64,000 nt of DNA. It comes from JALOAR01 sp041649615 (lineage in GTDB: Bacteria > Patescibacteriota > Minisyncoccia > UBA6257 > Colwellbacteraceae). Positions within the stretch are counted from its first letter, which is position 1; each line of letters starts with the position of its first letter. The notes beneath the pieces are model-generated. The model was given only the letters and a program-made list of their open reading frames with translations, did not search any database and was not told the origin of the DNA. Shown piece by piece: positions 30,889 through 39,584 of this stretch. The position numbers and the translations under genes were made by a program. Location: the NCBI GenBank assembly GCA_041649615.1, contig JBAZMT010000001.1, forward strand, positions 1-64,000. The letters run 5' to 3'.

Positions 30889-32229
30889 TTAATTTACCAC
30901 TTTTAACGTTCCTCTCGGCACGCCCATCGCGCAGGTAATCTGGTAAGTACCCGTTTTATTCGGCGTGAATTCCATAACGAGCGTACGTCCTTTCTTTAAA
31001 GATAATGGTTTTTGCCAGAGTCCAGGGATCATTATGGTACTCATACATCCGTAGCTGTCGTCTTTTACGATTATTTCAAACCTGACCGGCTTATTACCCA
31101 CCTTTACTTCAAAGGAACTCGGCTGAATGTCGGACGCTCGCGAATAAACGGCCTTTATTGTTTGAATTTCCGAATCGGGTTTTAAGACTCTCGTTTGATT
31201 GTCTTTTCTCAAATTCCATTTTTCCACGATAAACCTCGTGATGCCGAATTGAAAATTAAGGTTATAAGCGACAAAGAAAATTATGAGAATGCCCGCGATT
31301 TTAAGAAATTTTTCGGAAAGCTTTTCGTTACTTAAGAATTTAGTACTTGAGAAACTAATTATCAAAAGCGGAATTGCGGTTCCCAGCGCGAATAACATCA
31401 TTATGAGAAATCCGCGAAGCGAACTGCCGGACAAAACGGCAAACCCTTCGGCTACGATCGTAAATCCGCAAGGAAGAAGAAAAGTCAAAAATCCGACAAT
31501 AAAAGGCTCCATGGAATTAAATTGCTGGTTTTTAATTAGAAAACCGGAAAGCTTTTTTGGTAGAGCGATCCTGAATCGGTTGAAAGATTTGAGACCGATC
31601 ATCTGAAACGCCAGAACGATCATTATTCCCGAAACGAGAACCACAAAGACCGAAGTTATCACGGGAGATATTTTGAATTTTTCTCCCAAAAATCCGAGCA
31701 AAAGCCCAAGCAAGGAGAAGGAGATGAGACGCCCGAAATTGAATAAGAAGTGGGGCTTACTTTTTTCCATCAGGCTGTTGCCCTTGCCGAAACGTCCGCT
31801 CCATTGTTTTGAAAGAGACAAAACCAATCCTCCGATCAAAGCGGCGCAACTGGATATTCCGGCAATAAGCCCGAAAATAAAGAAAGCGGAGAGGGAACTA
31901 GCCGAAGACAGATTGATGAGCGATGACAAACCGGAATTTACGATGACTAAAAATATCGCTATCGCTAAAACTGCTCCAACGATTATTTTCCAGAGATCGT
32001 TATTTTCTTTCTTAAAGGCTTTTTCGGAGAATGTATATCCGTGACTCTTAAATTTTTCGTTTAGCGTTTCTACGTCCGGTTTTTCTTTTTCGTAGCCGAT
32101 GTTGACCGATCCGCGGGAGAGCGAAGCATTGGCAAACGTCACGCCGGTAATGGAAAGAAGCTCGCGTTCAATCAATATTTCACAGGAAGCGCAGCGCATG
32201 CCTTTCACGTAATAAGTATGTTTCATCAT
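30889..32229 (-). CDS. HMA-SafE/DsbD-like membrane protein with C-terminal cupredoxin-like domain
   Basis: 446 residues. Residues 1-70: a heavy-metal-associated domain with MRCASC. Residues about 80-335: six or more transmembrane helices of the TauE/SafE / cytochrome c biogenesis type (AGISSCAALIGGLVLSLSK, FLTFLLPCGFTIVAEGFAVLSGS). Residues about 350-446: an outer domain ending EFTPNKTGTYQITCAMG, like the Cu-binding loop of cupredoxins (Cys and Met ligands). This would accept Cu on one side and release it to an outer copper-binding domain. It lies between csoR and copA, one base after the csoR stop. Confidence 0.85.
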   Translation of the reverse strand: MMKHTYYVKGMRCASCEILIERELLSITGVTFANASLSRGSVNIGYEKEKPDVETLNEKFKSHGYTFSEKAFKKENNDLWKIIVGAVLAIAIFLVIVNSGLSSLINLSSASSLSAFFIFGLIAGISSCAALIGGLVLSLSKQWSGRFGKGNSLMEKSKPHFLFNFGRLISFSLLGLLLGFLGEKFKISPVITSVFVVLVSGIMIVLAFQMIGLKSFNRFRIALPKKLSGFLIKNQQFNSMEPFIVGFLTFLLPCGFTIVAEGFAVLSGSSLRGFLIMMLFALGTAIPLLIISFSSTKFLSNEKLSEKFLKIAGILIIFFVAYNLNFQFGITRFIVEKWNLRKDNQTRVLKPDSEIQTIKAVYSRASDIQPSSFEVKVGNKPVRFEIIVKDDSYGCMSTIMIPGLWQKPLSLKKGRTLVMEFTPNKTGTYQITCAMGVPRGTLKVVN

Positions 32230-32230
32230 A

Positions 32231-32503
32231 TTAGCGATTAAACATTTTGGTTACGGAGAGAATCTCCTTGGTCATCTCGGCTTTCTTATTTTCGTTTTTG
32301 GTCGCCATGGCGTCTTTGAAGCAGCTGTTCAGGTGGCCTTCCATAAGCATCTGGTGGGCCGACCTCAAAAGGCCGATCACCGCGAGATTCTGCTGCATGA
32401 TGTCTATGCAGTAAGTGTCTTTTTTCGCCATTTCTATGATTTTCGTGAGATGACTCTGCGCTTTTTTGAAATTGGTTAAAGTTTTTTCTTTGCTTAAGTT
32501 CAT
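32231..32503 (-). CDS. csoR: CsoR-family copper-sensing repressor
   Basis: A 90-residue all-helical DUF156 protein. The metal site Cys32, His57, Cys61 (YC..., GHLNSC) is the C-H-C set of CsoR copper sensors, not the RcnR nickel/cobalt pattern. The repressor leaves DNA on binding Cu(I). First gene of the copper operon, directly downstream of a perfect inverted repeat overlapping the promoter, so it is probably autoregulated. Confidence 0.92.
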   Translation of the reverse strand: MNLSKEKTLTNFKKAQSHLTKIIEMAKKDTYCIDIMQQNLAVIGLLRSAHQMLMEGHLNSCFKDAMATKNENKKAEMTKEILSVTKMFNR

Positions 32504-32532
32504 AATTTCATTAACTTTGGTTTTTTAATTAC

Positions 32533-32584
32533 GACCTATACCTGAGGTATAGGTCTATTTTAAGCTTCGGATAGCGGCTGTCAA
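32533..32584 (-). promoter_or_regulatory. Copper operon promoter and CsoR operator
   Basis: Minus-strand TTGACA (32584-32579), a 16-base spacer and TAAAAT (32562-32557). Directly downstream is the perfect inverted repeat GACCTATACC / GGTATAGGTC (32533-32555, three-base centre), resembling known CsoR operators and covering the transcription start. Confidence 0.85.
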
Positions 32585-32660
32585 TGGTAATAATCTTTTG
32601 CTTCGGATTCGGCTTTGGAGTTAGAATCCACAGGTGCTGTCTTTTACAAAATAATTTGGT

Positions 32661-33881
32661 ATGAACGATAAAAAAAGGAAGACGAGGCAGCTAGCGACTA
32701 TACTTTTCACTAATCTCATCAGCGTCATAGGAATGAGCGTGGTGATACCCATATTGCCTTTCTACGTTGAATCTTTGGGAGCGAGTCCGATAATAGTTAC
32801 GGCTCTTTTTTCAGTCTTTTCAATCTGTTCCTTCGTGAGCGCGCCTTATTTGGGTTCGCTCTCTGAAAAATTAGGCAGAAAGCCCGTGCTTATGGCAAGC
32901 ATTGCGTCCACTTCCGTAGGCTGGTTCGTTTTTGCCATCGCTAGAAATCCGATCTTGCTTTTTGTCGGACGAATAATAGACGGTTTGGCGGCGGGGGATT
33001 TTTCCATAGCCCAAAACATATTAGGAGACATAGCCGAAGACGAAAAAGAAAGGAAAAAATTTTTTGGCTTTTTCGGCGCCACTTTTGCCGCCGGATTCAT
33101 ATTGGGACCCGTTTTAGGAGGTCTTCTTGCGGAATATTCGCCTTCGGCGCCTTTTTTCATCGTATCGGGACTTGCCGTTTTGAATCTCATTATGGTCCAT
33201 TTCGTGATTCCCGAAACTAATATGCACGCGGACAAGCAAAAGAAAGTGGAGTTAAATCCCATTAATCCGATTTTAAAAGCCGCAAAAGACAGAGAATTAC
33301 GCAAAGTGATGCTTTCCTGGTTCTTCTTCATGATGAGCGTTTCGGGGGTGCAGTCCGTGGCGTCTCTTTATATGAAAGAGCGTTTTATGTTGAGGCCCAT
33401 GTTCATAGGACTTGCAATGGTTGTGGGGAGCGTAATAGTCATCTTAAACCAGATTTTCGGAATGAAATTTTGGACGGCCAGCCGTAAGGACGAACTCGTG
33501 GAGCGCGGAATGCTTTTAGTCGCTTCCATCGGGTATTTTCTGATTATCGGAAATATTTTCATTGCCGTACTCGGCGCTTTGATCTGCACCATTACCGAAA
33601 GCACTTTGAGAGCATTTTTTTCCGAGAGAATATTTTCCAGGGCGAAACCCGGCGAGCAAGGGGAGATAATCGGAACTCAGTCGTCTTTGATGTCTCTCGC
33701 TTTCGCCATTATGCCGATGTTTGCCGGGCTCGCGTTCATAAACCACAAATCGCTGCCGTTTATAGCTAGTTCAATCTTAACTTTTGTCGCTTTTACCATA
33801 TCCACTAAATTTCTACCGAAAGAATTTCCAAGCAAAGTTCAGCCTGAAAATCTGAATGCCGATGAACTCTCCGGTTTTTAG
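32661..33881 (+). CDS. MFS efflux transporter
   Basis: A 406-residue major facilitator with about twelve helices. The loop motif A GSLSEKLGRKP follows helix 2, and GRIIDGLAAGDFSIAQ with GPVLGG resembles the TetA/drug-H+ antiporter group. It would export a small molecule using the proton gradient; the substrate is unknown. ATG 32661 has no SD. Divergent from csoR but not obviously under the copper operator, which is placed for leftward transcription. Confidence 0.88.
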   Translation: MNDKKRKTRQLATILFTNLISVIGMSVVIPILPFYVESLGASPIIVTALFSVFSICSFVSAPYLGSLSEKLGRKPVLMASIASTSVGWFVFAIARNPILLFVGRIIDGLAAGDFSIAQNILGDIAEDEKERKKFFGFFGATFAAGFILGPVLGGLLAEYSPSAPFFIVSGLAVLNLIMVHFVIPETNMHADKQKKVELNPINPILKAAKDRELRKVMLSWFFFMMSVSGVQSVASLYMKERFMLRPMFIGLAMVVGSVIVILNQIFGMKFWTASRKDELVERGMLLVASIGYFLIIGNIFIAVLGALICTITESTLRAFFSERIFSRAKPGEQGEIIGTQSSLMSLAFAIMPMFAGLAFINHKSLPFIASSILTFVAFTISTKFLPKEFPSKVQPENLNADELSGF

Positions 33882-33884
33882 AGA

Positions 33885-34118
33885 TTATTTGGCTAAAAAT
33901 TCAAACAATTGGTAAACCAAAAATGCCGGCCAGGCGAGAGCTTTAAGAAATCCCAGAACGCCGAACCAAAAACTCGTAGCTTCACCGATGAAATAAACGG
34001 CCGCTCCGATAAGACCTATGCCGTAAACGGCTCCGCCGCAACCGCACTTCGGTTTATTGCACTTTTCCCCTTCGGTCTTTTTACCGAATTTTTTAAAACA
34101 ATCGGAAAGTTTGTACAT
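33885..34118 (-). CDS. Small two-helix membrane protein with Cys-rich loop
   Basis: A 77-residue protein. A basic N-terminus with CNKPKCGCGG (four Cys including DC at residue 7) is followed by two hydrophobic segments (about 33-50 and 52-74). No family was recognised; similar small proteins are frequent in CPR genomes. Minus-strand TATAAT (34130-34125) lies 6 bases before the ATG. The Cys cluster could bind metal, with copper genes nearby, but this is conjecture. Confidence 0.72.
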   Translation of the reverse strand: MYKLSDCFKKFGKKTEGEKCNKPKCGCGGAVYGIGLIGAAVYFIGEATSFWFGVLGFLKALAWPAFLVYQLFEFLAK

Positions 34119-34124
34119 AAATTA

Positions 34125-34150
34125 ATTATAACAGGGTTTTATGATATAAT
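34125..34150. promoter_or_regulatory. Back-to-back leaderless promoters
   Basis: TATAAT pointing left at 34130-34125 and right at 34145-34150, each 6 bases from its start codon, only 14 bases apart. Their -35 regions must overlap. Confidence 0.7.
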
Positions 34151-34156
34151 AGCCTG

Positions 34157-34576
34157 ATGGAAAAGAAAGTATATACGTGGCTTGCAGTGTTAATTTCCGC
34201 GTTTATCGGCGGTCCGTTCGGCGGAATTTATATGTTGAGCCAGAATTACAAAACGCTAGGCAAGGATGACCTCGCTAAAAAGTGGTTGCTCTTCGGAAGT
34301 TTGGCGATCGTCGGTTTTCTTGTCGTAATGTCGCTCCTGCCCGCGTCTTTCACGAGCCCCACGGCCGGAGCCGCGGCTTCTAGCGCGATCGCCATCGGAC
34401 TCGGTCTTACCGCGAAGCAAAAACAGGATAAAGAAATCAAAGAAATCCTTGCCGCGGGCGGAAGGAAACAATCCGTCGGAAAAATCATAGGGATTAACGT
34501 ACTCTCAATACTCATAACGCTCGTGTTAACTCTCGTTGTTACCGGAATTTTTGCGCTAATCGGATTAAATAAATAA
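34157..34576 (+). CDS. Membrane protein, unknown
   Basis: A 139-residue protein with four hydrophobic segments (about 8-28, 45-64, 70-85 and 113-136). A basic loop KQKQDKEIKEILAAGGRKQSVGK lies before the last helix. No family was recognised. TATAAT ends 6 bases before the ATG, with no SD. A weak terminator follows. Confidence 0.72.
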   Translation: MEKKVYTWLAVLISAFIGGPFGGIYMLSQNYKTLGKDDLAKKWLLFGSLAIVGFLVVMSLLPASFTSPTAGAAASSAIAIGLGLTAKQKQDKEIKEILAAGGRKQSVGKIIGINVLSILITLVLTLVVTGIFALIGLNK

Positions 34577-34603
34577 TTTTTATGAGGCAGGAAAAAAACT
34601 CGC

Positions 34604-34628
34604 TAAGTTGAGCGATTTTTTTATAGGC
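34604..34628 (+). terminator. Weak terminator
   Basis: TCGCT and AGCGA form a short stem followed by seven T, between this gene and the convergent permease gene. Confidence 0.55.
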
Positions 34629-34637
34629 TATTTGTTT

Positions 34638-35861
34638 TTATTCATATCTCAAGGCTTCAATCGGATTTAGCGCTCCGGCTCGCCGAGCCGGATAGTAACC
34701 GAACGTAATACCGATAGCCGCCGAAACGCCAAAGGCGAGAAGAATGGAAGAGAGGGATATTTTAACGGGAACGATACCCGAAGAGCCGATAATTAAGGAA
34801 ACAACGCAACCGAGAGCGACGCCGATCGTGCCGCCTAGAAGCGTGAGCACGATGGATTCAAATAGGAATTGCTTATTGATATCGCCTTTCTTTGCCCCCA
34901 ATGCCTTCCTGAGACCGATTTCTCTGGTCCTTTCGGTAACGGTCGTGAGCATCATATTCATTATTCCGATGCCGCCGACAAGGAGCGAAATGCCCGCGAT
35001 AGCGGCCAAAAGGAGGGTCAGGGTGTCCATAACGTCTGAAACCATATCCACGAGCTCCGCTTGGTTCATAACCGTAAAATCGGCGGAATCGGGGTCTTTT
35101 ATATTGTGTGCTTTTAACAGAATTTCGGTAACTTTTTCTTGAACGGCGGGCATAACGTTCGCCGAAGCGGCGGCGATGCCGATAGTTGAAAGATTTTCGC
35201 TGCCGACGAGAATTCGCTGCGCGGTTGAAAGGGGAACATAGATAATATCGTCCTGATTGAGCATTCCGCTGGAACCTTTACTTTCCGTAACGCCTACGAC
35301 TTTGAATTTCGTTCCGCGGATTTTCACGGTTTCGCCCACGGGGTTAACGTCCTCGCCGAATAAATCTTTAGCGGTTGTAGGTCCAAGCACGGCGATTTTG
35401 GAATAATTGGCTACGTTTTGTTCCGAAATGAAATCCCCGTATCGCATTTCCACGTTTCTCACAACCGCATATTCCGCACCGGTCCCCACAACCGAAGTAT
35501 TCGTGTTACTGCCTCCGGCGGTAATCTGATATCTACTCGTAACTACGCCCGTTACGCCTATTACGTTTTTAAGCTCACTTTGCAATTTTTCAAGATCGCT
35601 CATTTTAAGCGAATCGGCCGAACCAAGCCCTGAGGAAACACGCGAACCGGAAGTCGTGAGCGCGCCTGGCATGACGGTAATGAGATTTGAACCGATTGAC
35701 TCTATTTGCGAAGTGATGGAATTTTCCGCTCCGTTGCCGATCGAGACCATGGTGATTACGGAGCTGATGCCGATAACGATACCTAAAATAGTGAGTCCCG
35801 AGCGGGACTTGTTTCGCTTTAAGGCGACAGTTGTTTCTTCCAAAATGTCAGACAGCTTCAT
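34638..35861 (-). CDS. MacB-like ABC transporter permease
   Basis: A 407-residue FtsX/MacB-type permease: an N-terminal helix (residues about 20-42, LTILGIVIGISSVITMVSIG), a large outer MacB periplasmic core domain, then three C-terminal helices (about 283-310, 335-360 and 370-395) with TERTREIGLRKALGAKKGDI, the coupling-helix motif. Last gene of the leftward set fusion protein, ATPase, permease. The system would drive export or outer-face remodelling using ATP. Substrate unknown. Confidence 0.9.
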   Translation of the reverse strand: MKLSDILEETTVALKRNKSRSGLTILGIVIGISSVITMVSIGNGAENSITSQIESIGSNLITVMPGALTTSGSRVSSGLGSADSLKMSDLEKLQSELKNVIGVTGVVTSRYQITAGGSNTNTSVVGTGAEYAVVRNVEMRYGDFISEQNVANYSKIAVLGPTTAKDLFGEDVNPVGETVKIRGTKFKVVGVTESKGSSGMLNQDDIIYVPLSTAQRILVGSENLSTIGIAAASANVMPAVQEKVTEILLKAHNIKDPDSADFTVMNQAELVDMVSDVMDTLTLLLAAIAGISLLVGGIGIMNMMLTTVTERTREIGLRKALGAKKGDINKQFLFESIVLTLLGGTIGVALGCVVSLIIGSSGIVPVKISLSSILLAFGVSAAIGITFGYYPARRAGALNPIEALRYE

Positions 35862-35872
35862 TGAATTTCAAT

Positions 35873-35925
35873 TTAAAATTTATAATTTTCAATTTCCATT
35901 AAATTCTCAATTTCTAATTTTCTTT
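35873..35925. repeat. A/T-rich TTTTCAATTT array forming the ATPase C-terminus
   Basis: Several TTCAATTT and TCTAATTTT units in tandem, the same family as at 18592 and 59589. They start at the ATPase stop codon and continue into its last codons. Confidence 0.65.
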
Positions 35926-36607
35926 TTCCATTCACCGGAGCGTCGCTCACGAGGCCGTCTTTAATGTGAATGATCCGGTCGGCGTAGGCGGCCACTTCCG
36001 CTTCGTGAGTGATGACGACTATGGTTCTTTTTTCCTGCGTGTTCAGACGGCGGAAAATATTCATAACCGTTTCGCCGGAAACGGAATCAAGATTTCCGGT
36101 CGGCTCATCGGCCAAAATAATACTCGGGTTATTAACCAGAGCGCGGGCGATGGCGACCCGCTGCATTTGTCCTCCGGAAAGCTGATTTGAAGAGTGATGA
36201 AAATATTCTTCGCCAAGTCCCACGGATTCCAAACACTTTTTAGCACGTTCAATCCGCTTGTCTTTTTTTTCGTCGGTATAAACCAAAGGAAGGGAAACGT
36301 TTTCTACGGTTGAAGTACGGGGAAGGAGATTGAAAGACTGAAAAACGAAACCGATTCTTTCTCTTCTTATTTCAGCGAGCTTATCATCGGGCAGTTCCGA
36401 AACGTCCGCGCCGTCCAAGAAATATTTGCCTTCAGTGGGACTATCAAGACAACCCAAGATGTGCATGATGGTTGATTTTCCGGAGCCCGAAGGACCCATA
36501 ATGGCGACGAATTCGCCGTCGTTCACGCTAAAGCTTATGCCTTTTAGAACTTCGGTTGAAACGTCTCCCGTCAGATATGTTTTTTTGACGTCTTTGACTT
36601 CTATCAT
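35873..36607 (-). CDS. MacB-like ABC transporter ATPase
   Basis: 244 residues: Walker A GPSGSGKST, Q-loop FVFQSFNLLP, signature QLSGGQMQRVAIARAL and Walker B ILADEPTGNLD, of the LolD/MacB subgroup. Its ATG overlaps the fusion-protein stop (ATGA). The last ~17 residues (KLEIENLMEIENYKF region) are encoded by an A/T-rich repeat of the TTTTCAATTTCTAATTT family found elsewhere in non-coding DNA, so the natural C-terminus was probably around residue 227. Confidence 0.92.
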   Translation of the reverse strand: MIEVKDVKKTYLTGDVSTEVLKGISFSVNDGEFVAIMGPSGSGKSTIMHILGCLDSPTEGKYFLDGADVSELPDDKLAEIRRERIGFVFQSFNLLPRTSTVENVSLPLVYTDEKKDKRIERAKKCLESVGLGEEYFHHSSNQLSGGQMQRVAIARALVNNPSIILADEPTGNLDSVSGETVMNIFRRLNTQEKRTIVVITHEAEVAAYADRIIHIKDGLVSDAPVNGKRKLEIENLMEIENYKF

Positions 36608-38286
36608 CTCATTCTCGGCGCGCTTCCGCCGTTACTGCCAAACATCATTACATTGCGGTTGCTTCCAGAAGCAGATTCGCTTGCGCGGCTCGCGGAAGAA
36701 GAATTGCCTGAAACTGTTCTTTCAATGACAACATCTCCTTCGTTTAGTCCCGAAATTATTTCAACGTAATCGTCATTTTGGATTCCGATCGTGACCGGGA
36801 CATTTTCCGGAACGGTTGAAAGCGCCACGGCTACCGAAGCCAATTTGGACGGGGGATTTTTAACGACCGAAACATAACTTTTGCCGCCTTGCGTTTTAAC
36901 GGCGCTCGCGGGCACCAAGAGAATGTTTGCTTTGGTTTCGGTGAATATGGTGGCATTCACGTTCATACCCGATCTAATTTGCTCGTTTTCCACGTCAAAA
37001 GCGATTTTTGCGCCATAGGTAACGACTCCCTGCGAGGAAGATCCTACGGCGTCAACTTCGGTGACGATACCGGTAATGGTTACGTTATCAACTGCGTCAA
37101 AATCAAGAACGGCTTTTTCTCCGGTTTTGACCTTTGCGACATCAACTTCGTTTAAGGAAATTTCGGCAATACTTTTATCGGTTACGATGGTCGCGATGGA
37201 AGAACCGGAAGAAACGGAATCGGAAGAAACCGAGTCGGCGTTTTTAATATTCATTTTGGCGACCGTGCCGTCAAAAGGGGCGCGAATGTAATAGTCGCCC
37301 AATTTTTCCTTGGCGTCGGTTAAGGCGTTTTCTCTTTGAGTGAGGGAAATTTTGGCGGTCAAGGGATCCAGTGCGTCGCGAAGAGCGCTTTTGCGGGCAG
37401 AGAGTTCGGAAAGGCGGGAATTAAGAGCGGAGATGTAGCCGTCAACGGTTCTCAAGTCTTCCGTGATGGAAGCGGGGACGGTCTCGTTTCGATTGTTGAA
37501 ATCGTCGCGAACGACGGTAAGGAAAACACGAGCACTTTCCGCCGTATCAAAGACGGCTTTGACGAGATTATAGGACGATGCGAGAGAAGAAAGCAGTTCA
37601 TCGTGATCATCGCCTTGAAGAACGACTTTAGCCGAAGCTGACTTATAAAGTGAAACGGCGTTCAAGTAATTTTCATCGGCGAGCAAGGCGGCCGATGAAG
37701 CTTTATCCCGGCTGTTTTGAGTAAGACTTTTATAGTAATTGAAATTAGTCATGTATGAATAACCTCTGTCGTTTTCATACATTAGGTCGTCAAGATCTGA
37801 TATGGTATCCGACATGGCCACAAGGGAACTAGAAACGGAATCGCGACTATTTATAATTTCACGGTTAAGCGAATCTTCGGTTGCTCTTGTTGTTTTTTCA
37901 TAACTTAATCTTGCGTTCTCCAGATTAAGCTCTGCATCCCGAACGGCTTTTGCCGCGTTCTCATCGTCTATGCGGGCGATAAGCTGCCCCTTTTCTACTT
38001 TGTCGCCGACTTTTACGCCGACGTAGACCACATCGCCCGAGACTTTTGGTTTGATGTCCACCTGGCTTTCGGCGATTACCGTTCCGCTGCCGGAGACGCT
38101 TGAAGAAATATTGTCTTTTATCGCGGCGGCCAAAACGTATTTGGTTTCATTCTTTCCTTGAGAAACTAGTTTAACTATGACTATGACGGCGATAACGACC
38201 GCAAGGGCGATCATGATAGAAATGACCTTATGAGCCTTCATGAATCTACGAACGGCGTTTATAGCCAGTTTTATTTTTTCTTTCAT
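36604..38286 (-). CDS. MacA/HlyD-like membrane fusion protein
   Basis: 560 residues from ATG 38286 (an in-frame TTG lies 21 bases upstream). One N-terminal transmembrane helix (about residues 20-42), a biotinyl-lipoyl half (GDVVYVGVKVGDKVEKGQL), a long coiled-coil hairpin (about 95-300), the second lipoyl half (YYIRAPFDGTVAKM), a beta-barrel, and a Ser/Asn-rich C-terminus. Adapter proteins of this type link MacB-like permeases to the cell exterior. In a cell without a classical outer membrane it would act at the wall. First gene of the operon. Confidence 0.88.
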   Translation of the reverse strand: MKEKIKLAINAVRRFMKAHKVISIMIALAVVIAVIVIVKLVSQGKNETKYVLAAAIKDNISSSVSGSGTVIAESQVDIKPKVSGDVVYVGVKVGDKVEKGQLIARIDDENAAKAVRDAELNLENARLSYEKTTRATEDSLNREIINSRDSVSSSLVAMSDTISDLDDLMYENDRGYSYMTNFNYYKSLTQNSRDKASSAALLADENYLNAVSLYKSASAKVVLQGDDHDELLSSLASSYNLVKAVFDTAESARVFLTVVRDDFNNRNETVPASITEDLRTVDGYISALNSRLSELSARKSALRDALDPLTAKISLTQRENALTDAKEKLGDYYIRAPFDGTVAKMNIKNADSVSSDSVSSGSSIATIVTDKSIAEISLNEVDVAKVKTGEKAVLDFDAVDNVTITGIVTEVDAVGSSSQGVVTYGAKIAFDVENEQIRSGMNVNATIFTETKANILLVPASAVKTQGGKSYVSVVKNPPSKLASVAVALSTVPENVPVTIGIQNDDYVEIISGLNEGDVVIERTVSGNSSSASRASESASGSNRNVMMFGSNGGSAPRMR

Positions 38287-38369
38287 TTTTTTTGTTTTTT
38301 GGGGCAAAAAAGCCCTTTTACTTCAGGTAATAATAAACTCCTAAAGGCAGAAAAAATCAATAAATTCTC

Positions 38370-38398
38370 TTGACAAAAAACTATAAATATGATACGGT
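38370..38398 (+). promoter_or_regulatory. Promoter without a gene
   Basis: TTGACA (38370-38375), a 17-base spacer and TACGGT (38393-38398), followed about 40 bases later by an intrinsic terminator and no protein gene. Confidence 0.5.
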
Positions 38399-38404
38399 GG
38401 GGGT

Positions 38405-38468
38405 GTAATCTGATAAAAATGGCGTAAGCTAAAAAAAACACCGTATTTCTGCGGTGTTTTTTTTATTT
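38405..38468 (+). ncRNA. Possible small RNA of about 60 bases
   Basis: The interval from the expected start of the promoter at 38370 to the terminator (ACACCG / CGGTGT with eight T, 38438-38468). It contains no open frame longer than two codons from an ATG. It may be an sRNA or the remains of a deleted gene unit. The same hairpin could also end the convergent gene at 38474. Confidence 0.35.
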
Positions 38469-38473
38469 TTTAA

Positions 38474-39067
38474 TTATTGGCACTTAAATTGCGCGCGGCA
38501 ATCTGTTTTCATTTCCTCAACGGGATACAAGTCGCAGATGGCGCATTGGTCCGATGTGGCCTGAATTTCGCCACTTCCGTCCATAAACGTTTGGAACGTT
38601 ATGTTTGACGGCAATTCAAAGACGGAATAATCGTCTATCGTTTCTTTACAATTCATATTGAATCCTCGGACGAAATCAATATTTATGTTGCGTGAATCAC
38701 TGAAAGATTGGTCGCTCATATCTCCCACATATATTTTCACTCCGTTATTACTGCCGGTTTCCCACGTATAAGCATATCCGTCTTTAATGAGACTATGATT
38801 GCTTAAGGTTTCTCCGTCGGAGGAGATAGTTTGATCCTGTCTTATTTTTCCTTCCGTTACGTATATTTTGTAATCTATCTCGCTTCCCGACGTATTATCT
38901 AAAACCGTGCAGGTTACCGACTTATTGGATGCGATAAGCTCGTTAAGCGATTCCGTTATGGTCATTTCGCTTCCGCCATCCGCGGAGTTCTTAATGTAGA
39001 TGTATACTCCCGCTCCTGCGGCGATTATCGCAATGACAATGCCTATTATTATGAATATTTTGCTCAT
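38474..39067 (-). CDS. Membrane-anchored extracytoplasmic protein, unknown
   Basis: A 197-residue protein: one N-terminal helix (residues 4-26, IFIIIGIVIAIIAAGAGVYIYI), then an outer domain with six or more Cys (SVTCTV, FNMNCKET, CAICD, CRAQFKC). Strand-rich text such as DYKIYVTEGKIRQDQT may form a LolA/LppX-like half-barrel, but this is uncertain. Minus-strand TAAAAT lies 6 bases before the ATG, a leaderless pattern. Confidence 0.72.
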   Translation of the reverse strand: MSKIFIIIGIVIAIIAAGAGVYIYIKNSADGGSEMTITESLNELIASNKSVTCTVLDNTSGSEIDYKIYVTEGKIRQDQTISSDGETLSNHSLIKDGYAYTWETGSNNGVKIYVGDMSDQSFSDSRNINIDFVRGFNMNCKETIDDYSVFELPSNITFQTFMDGSGEIQATSDQCAICDLYPVEEMKTDCRAQFKCQ

Positions 39068-39106
39068 GCCTTTATTTTACGACAAGCGCTTGACCTGTGT
39101 CACTCG

Positions 39107-39583
39107 TCAGTTACTAATTATCTTTAGTTCTTTAAGCCATTCGCACCAAACGGGTTCAATTCCGGGATTCTGTTCCCAATCCTCTCGGCTTATTTGCCCT
39201 TTGAGATATTTTTCGGTTTTTAACGCCAATAAATTCAGTTCGTCTTTATCGTAAAAACCGACTTGTTTCGTTTCTTCTTCGCTGGCTTTGATTTCTCCGT
39301 TTGTATTTACTTCATAAATTTTCCAATAATGCCAATTTCCGTCTTCGCGGCGGCAATGATTTTCTTTCCGTCCTTCCGTAAGAAGTTTAATATCGTTGCC
39401 AATCAAGCCGACTTCTTCTTGCAATTCACGTTTGGCGGCCGATTCAAAGTCGTCTCCGTCTCCATCCACGTGCCCGGCAGGAGGAGCGAAACCGAAAGGA
39501 AATCTTTTTCTTTCAATTAAAAGCAGCCGATCATTTTTCCAAACCAACATGCCAACGCTTTTATGATCGCATCTATCGGGCAT
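39107..39583 (-). CDS. Nudix hydrolase
   Basis: A 158-residue protein with PAGHVDGDGDDFESAAKRELQEEVGL, a Nudix box close to consensus (one extra residue, and Asp in place of the middle Glu). Flanking LLLIERKRFPFGFAP and HYWKIYEV strands fit the fold. Substrate unknown. It starts one base after the stop of the deoxyribosyltransferase-like gene, so both are probably co-transcribed and may belong to nucleotide clean-up. Confidence 0.85.
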   Translation of the reverse strand: MPDRCDHKSVGMLVWKNDRLLLIERKRFPFGFAPPAGHVDGDGDDFESAAKRELQEEVGLIGNDIKLLTEGRKENHCRREDGNWHYWKIYEVNTNGEIKASEEETKQVGFYDKDELNLLALKTEKYLKGQISREDWEQNPGIEPVWCEWLKELKIISN

Positions 39584-39584
39584 A

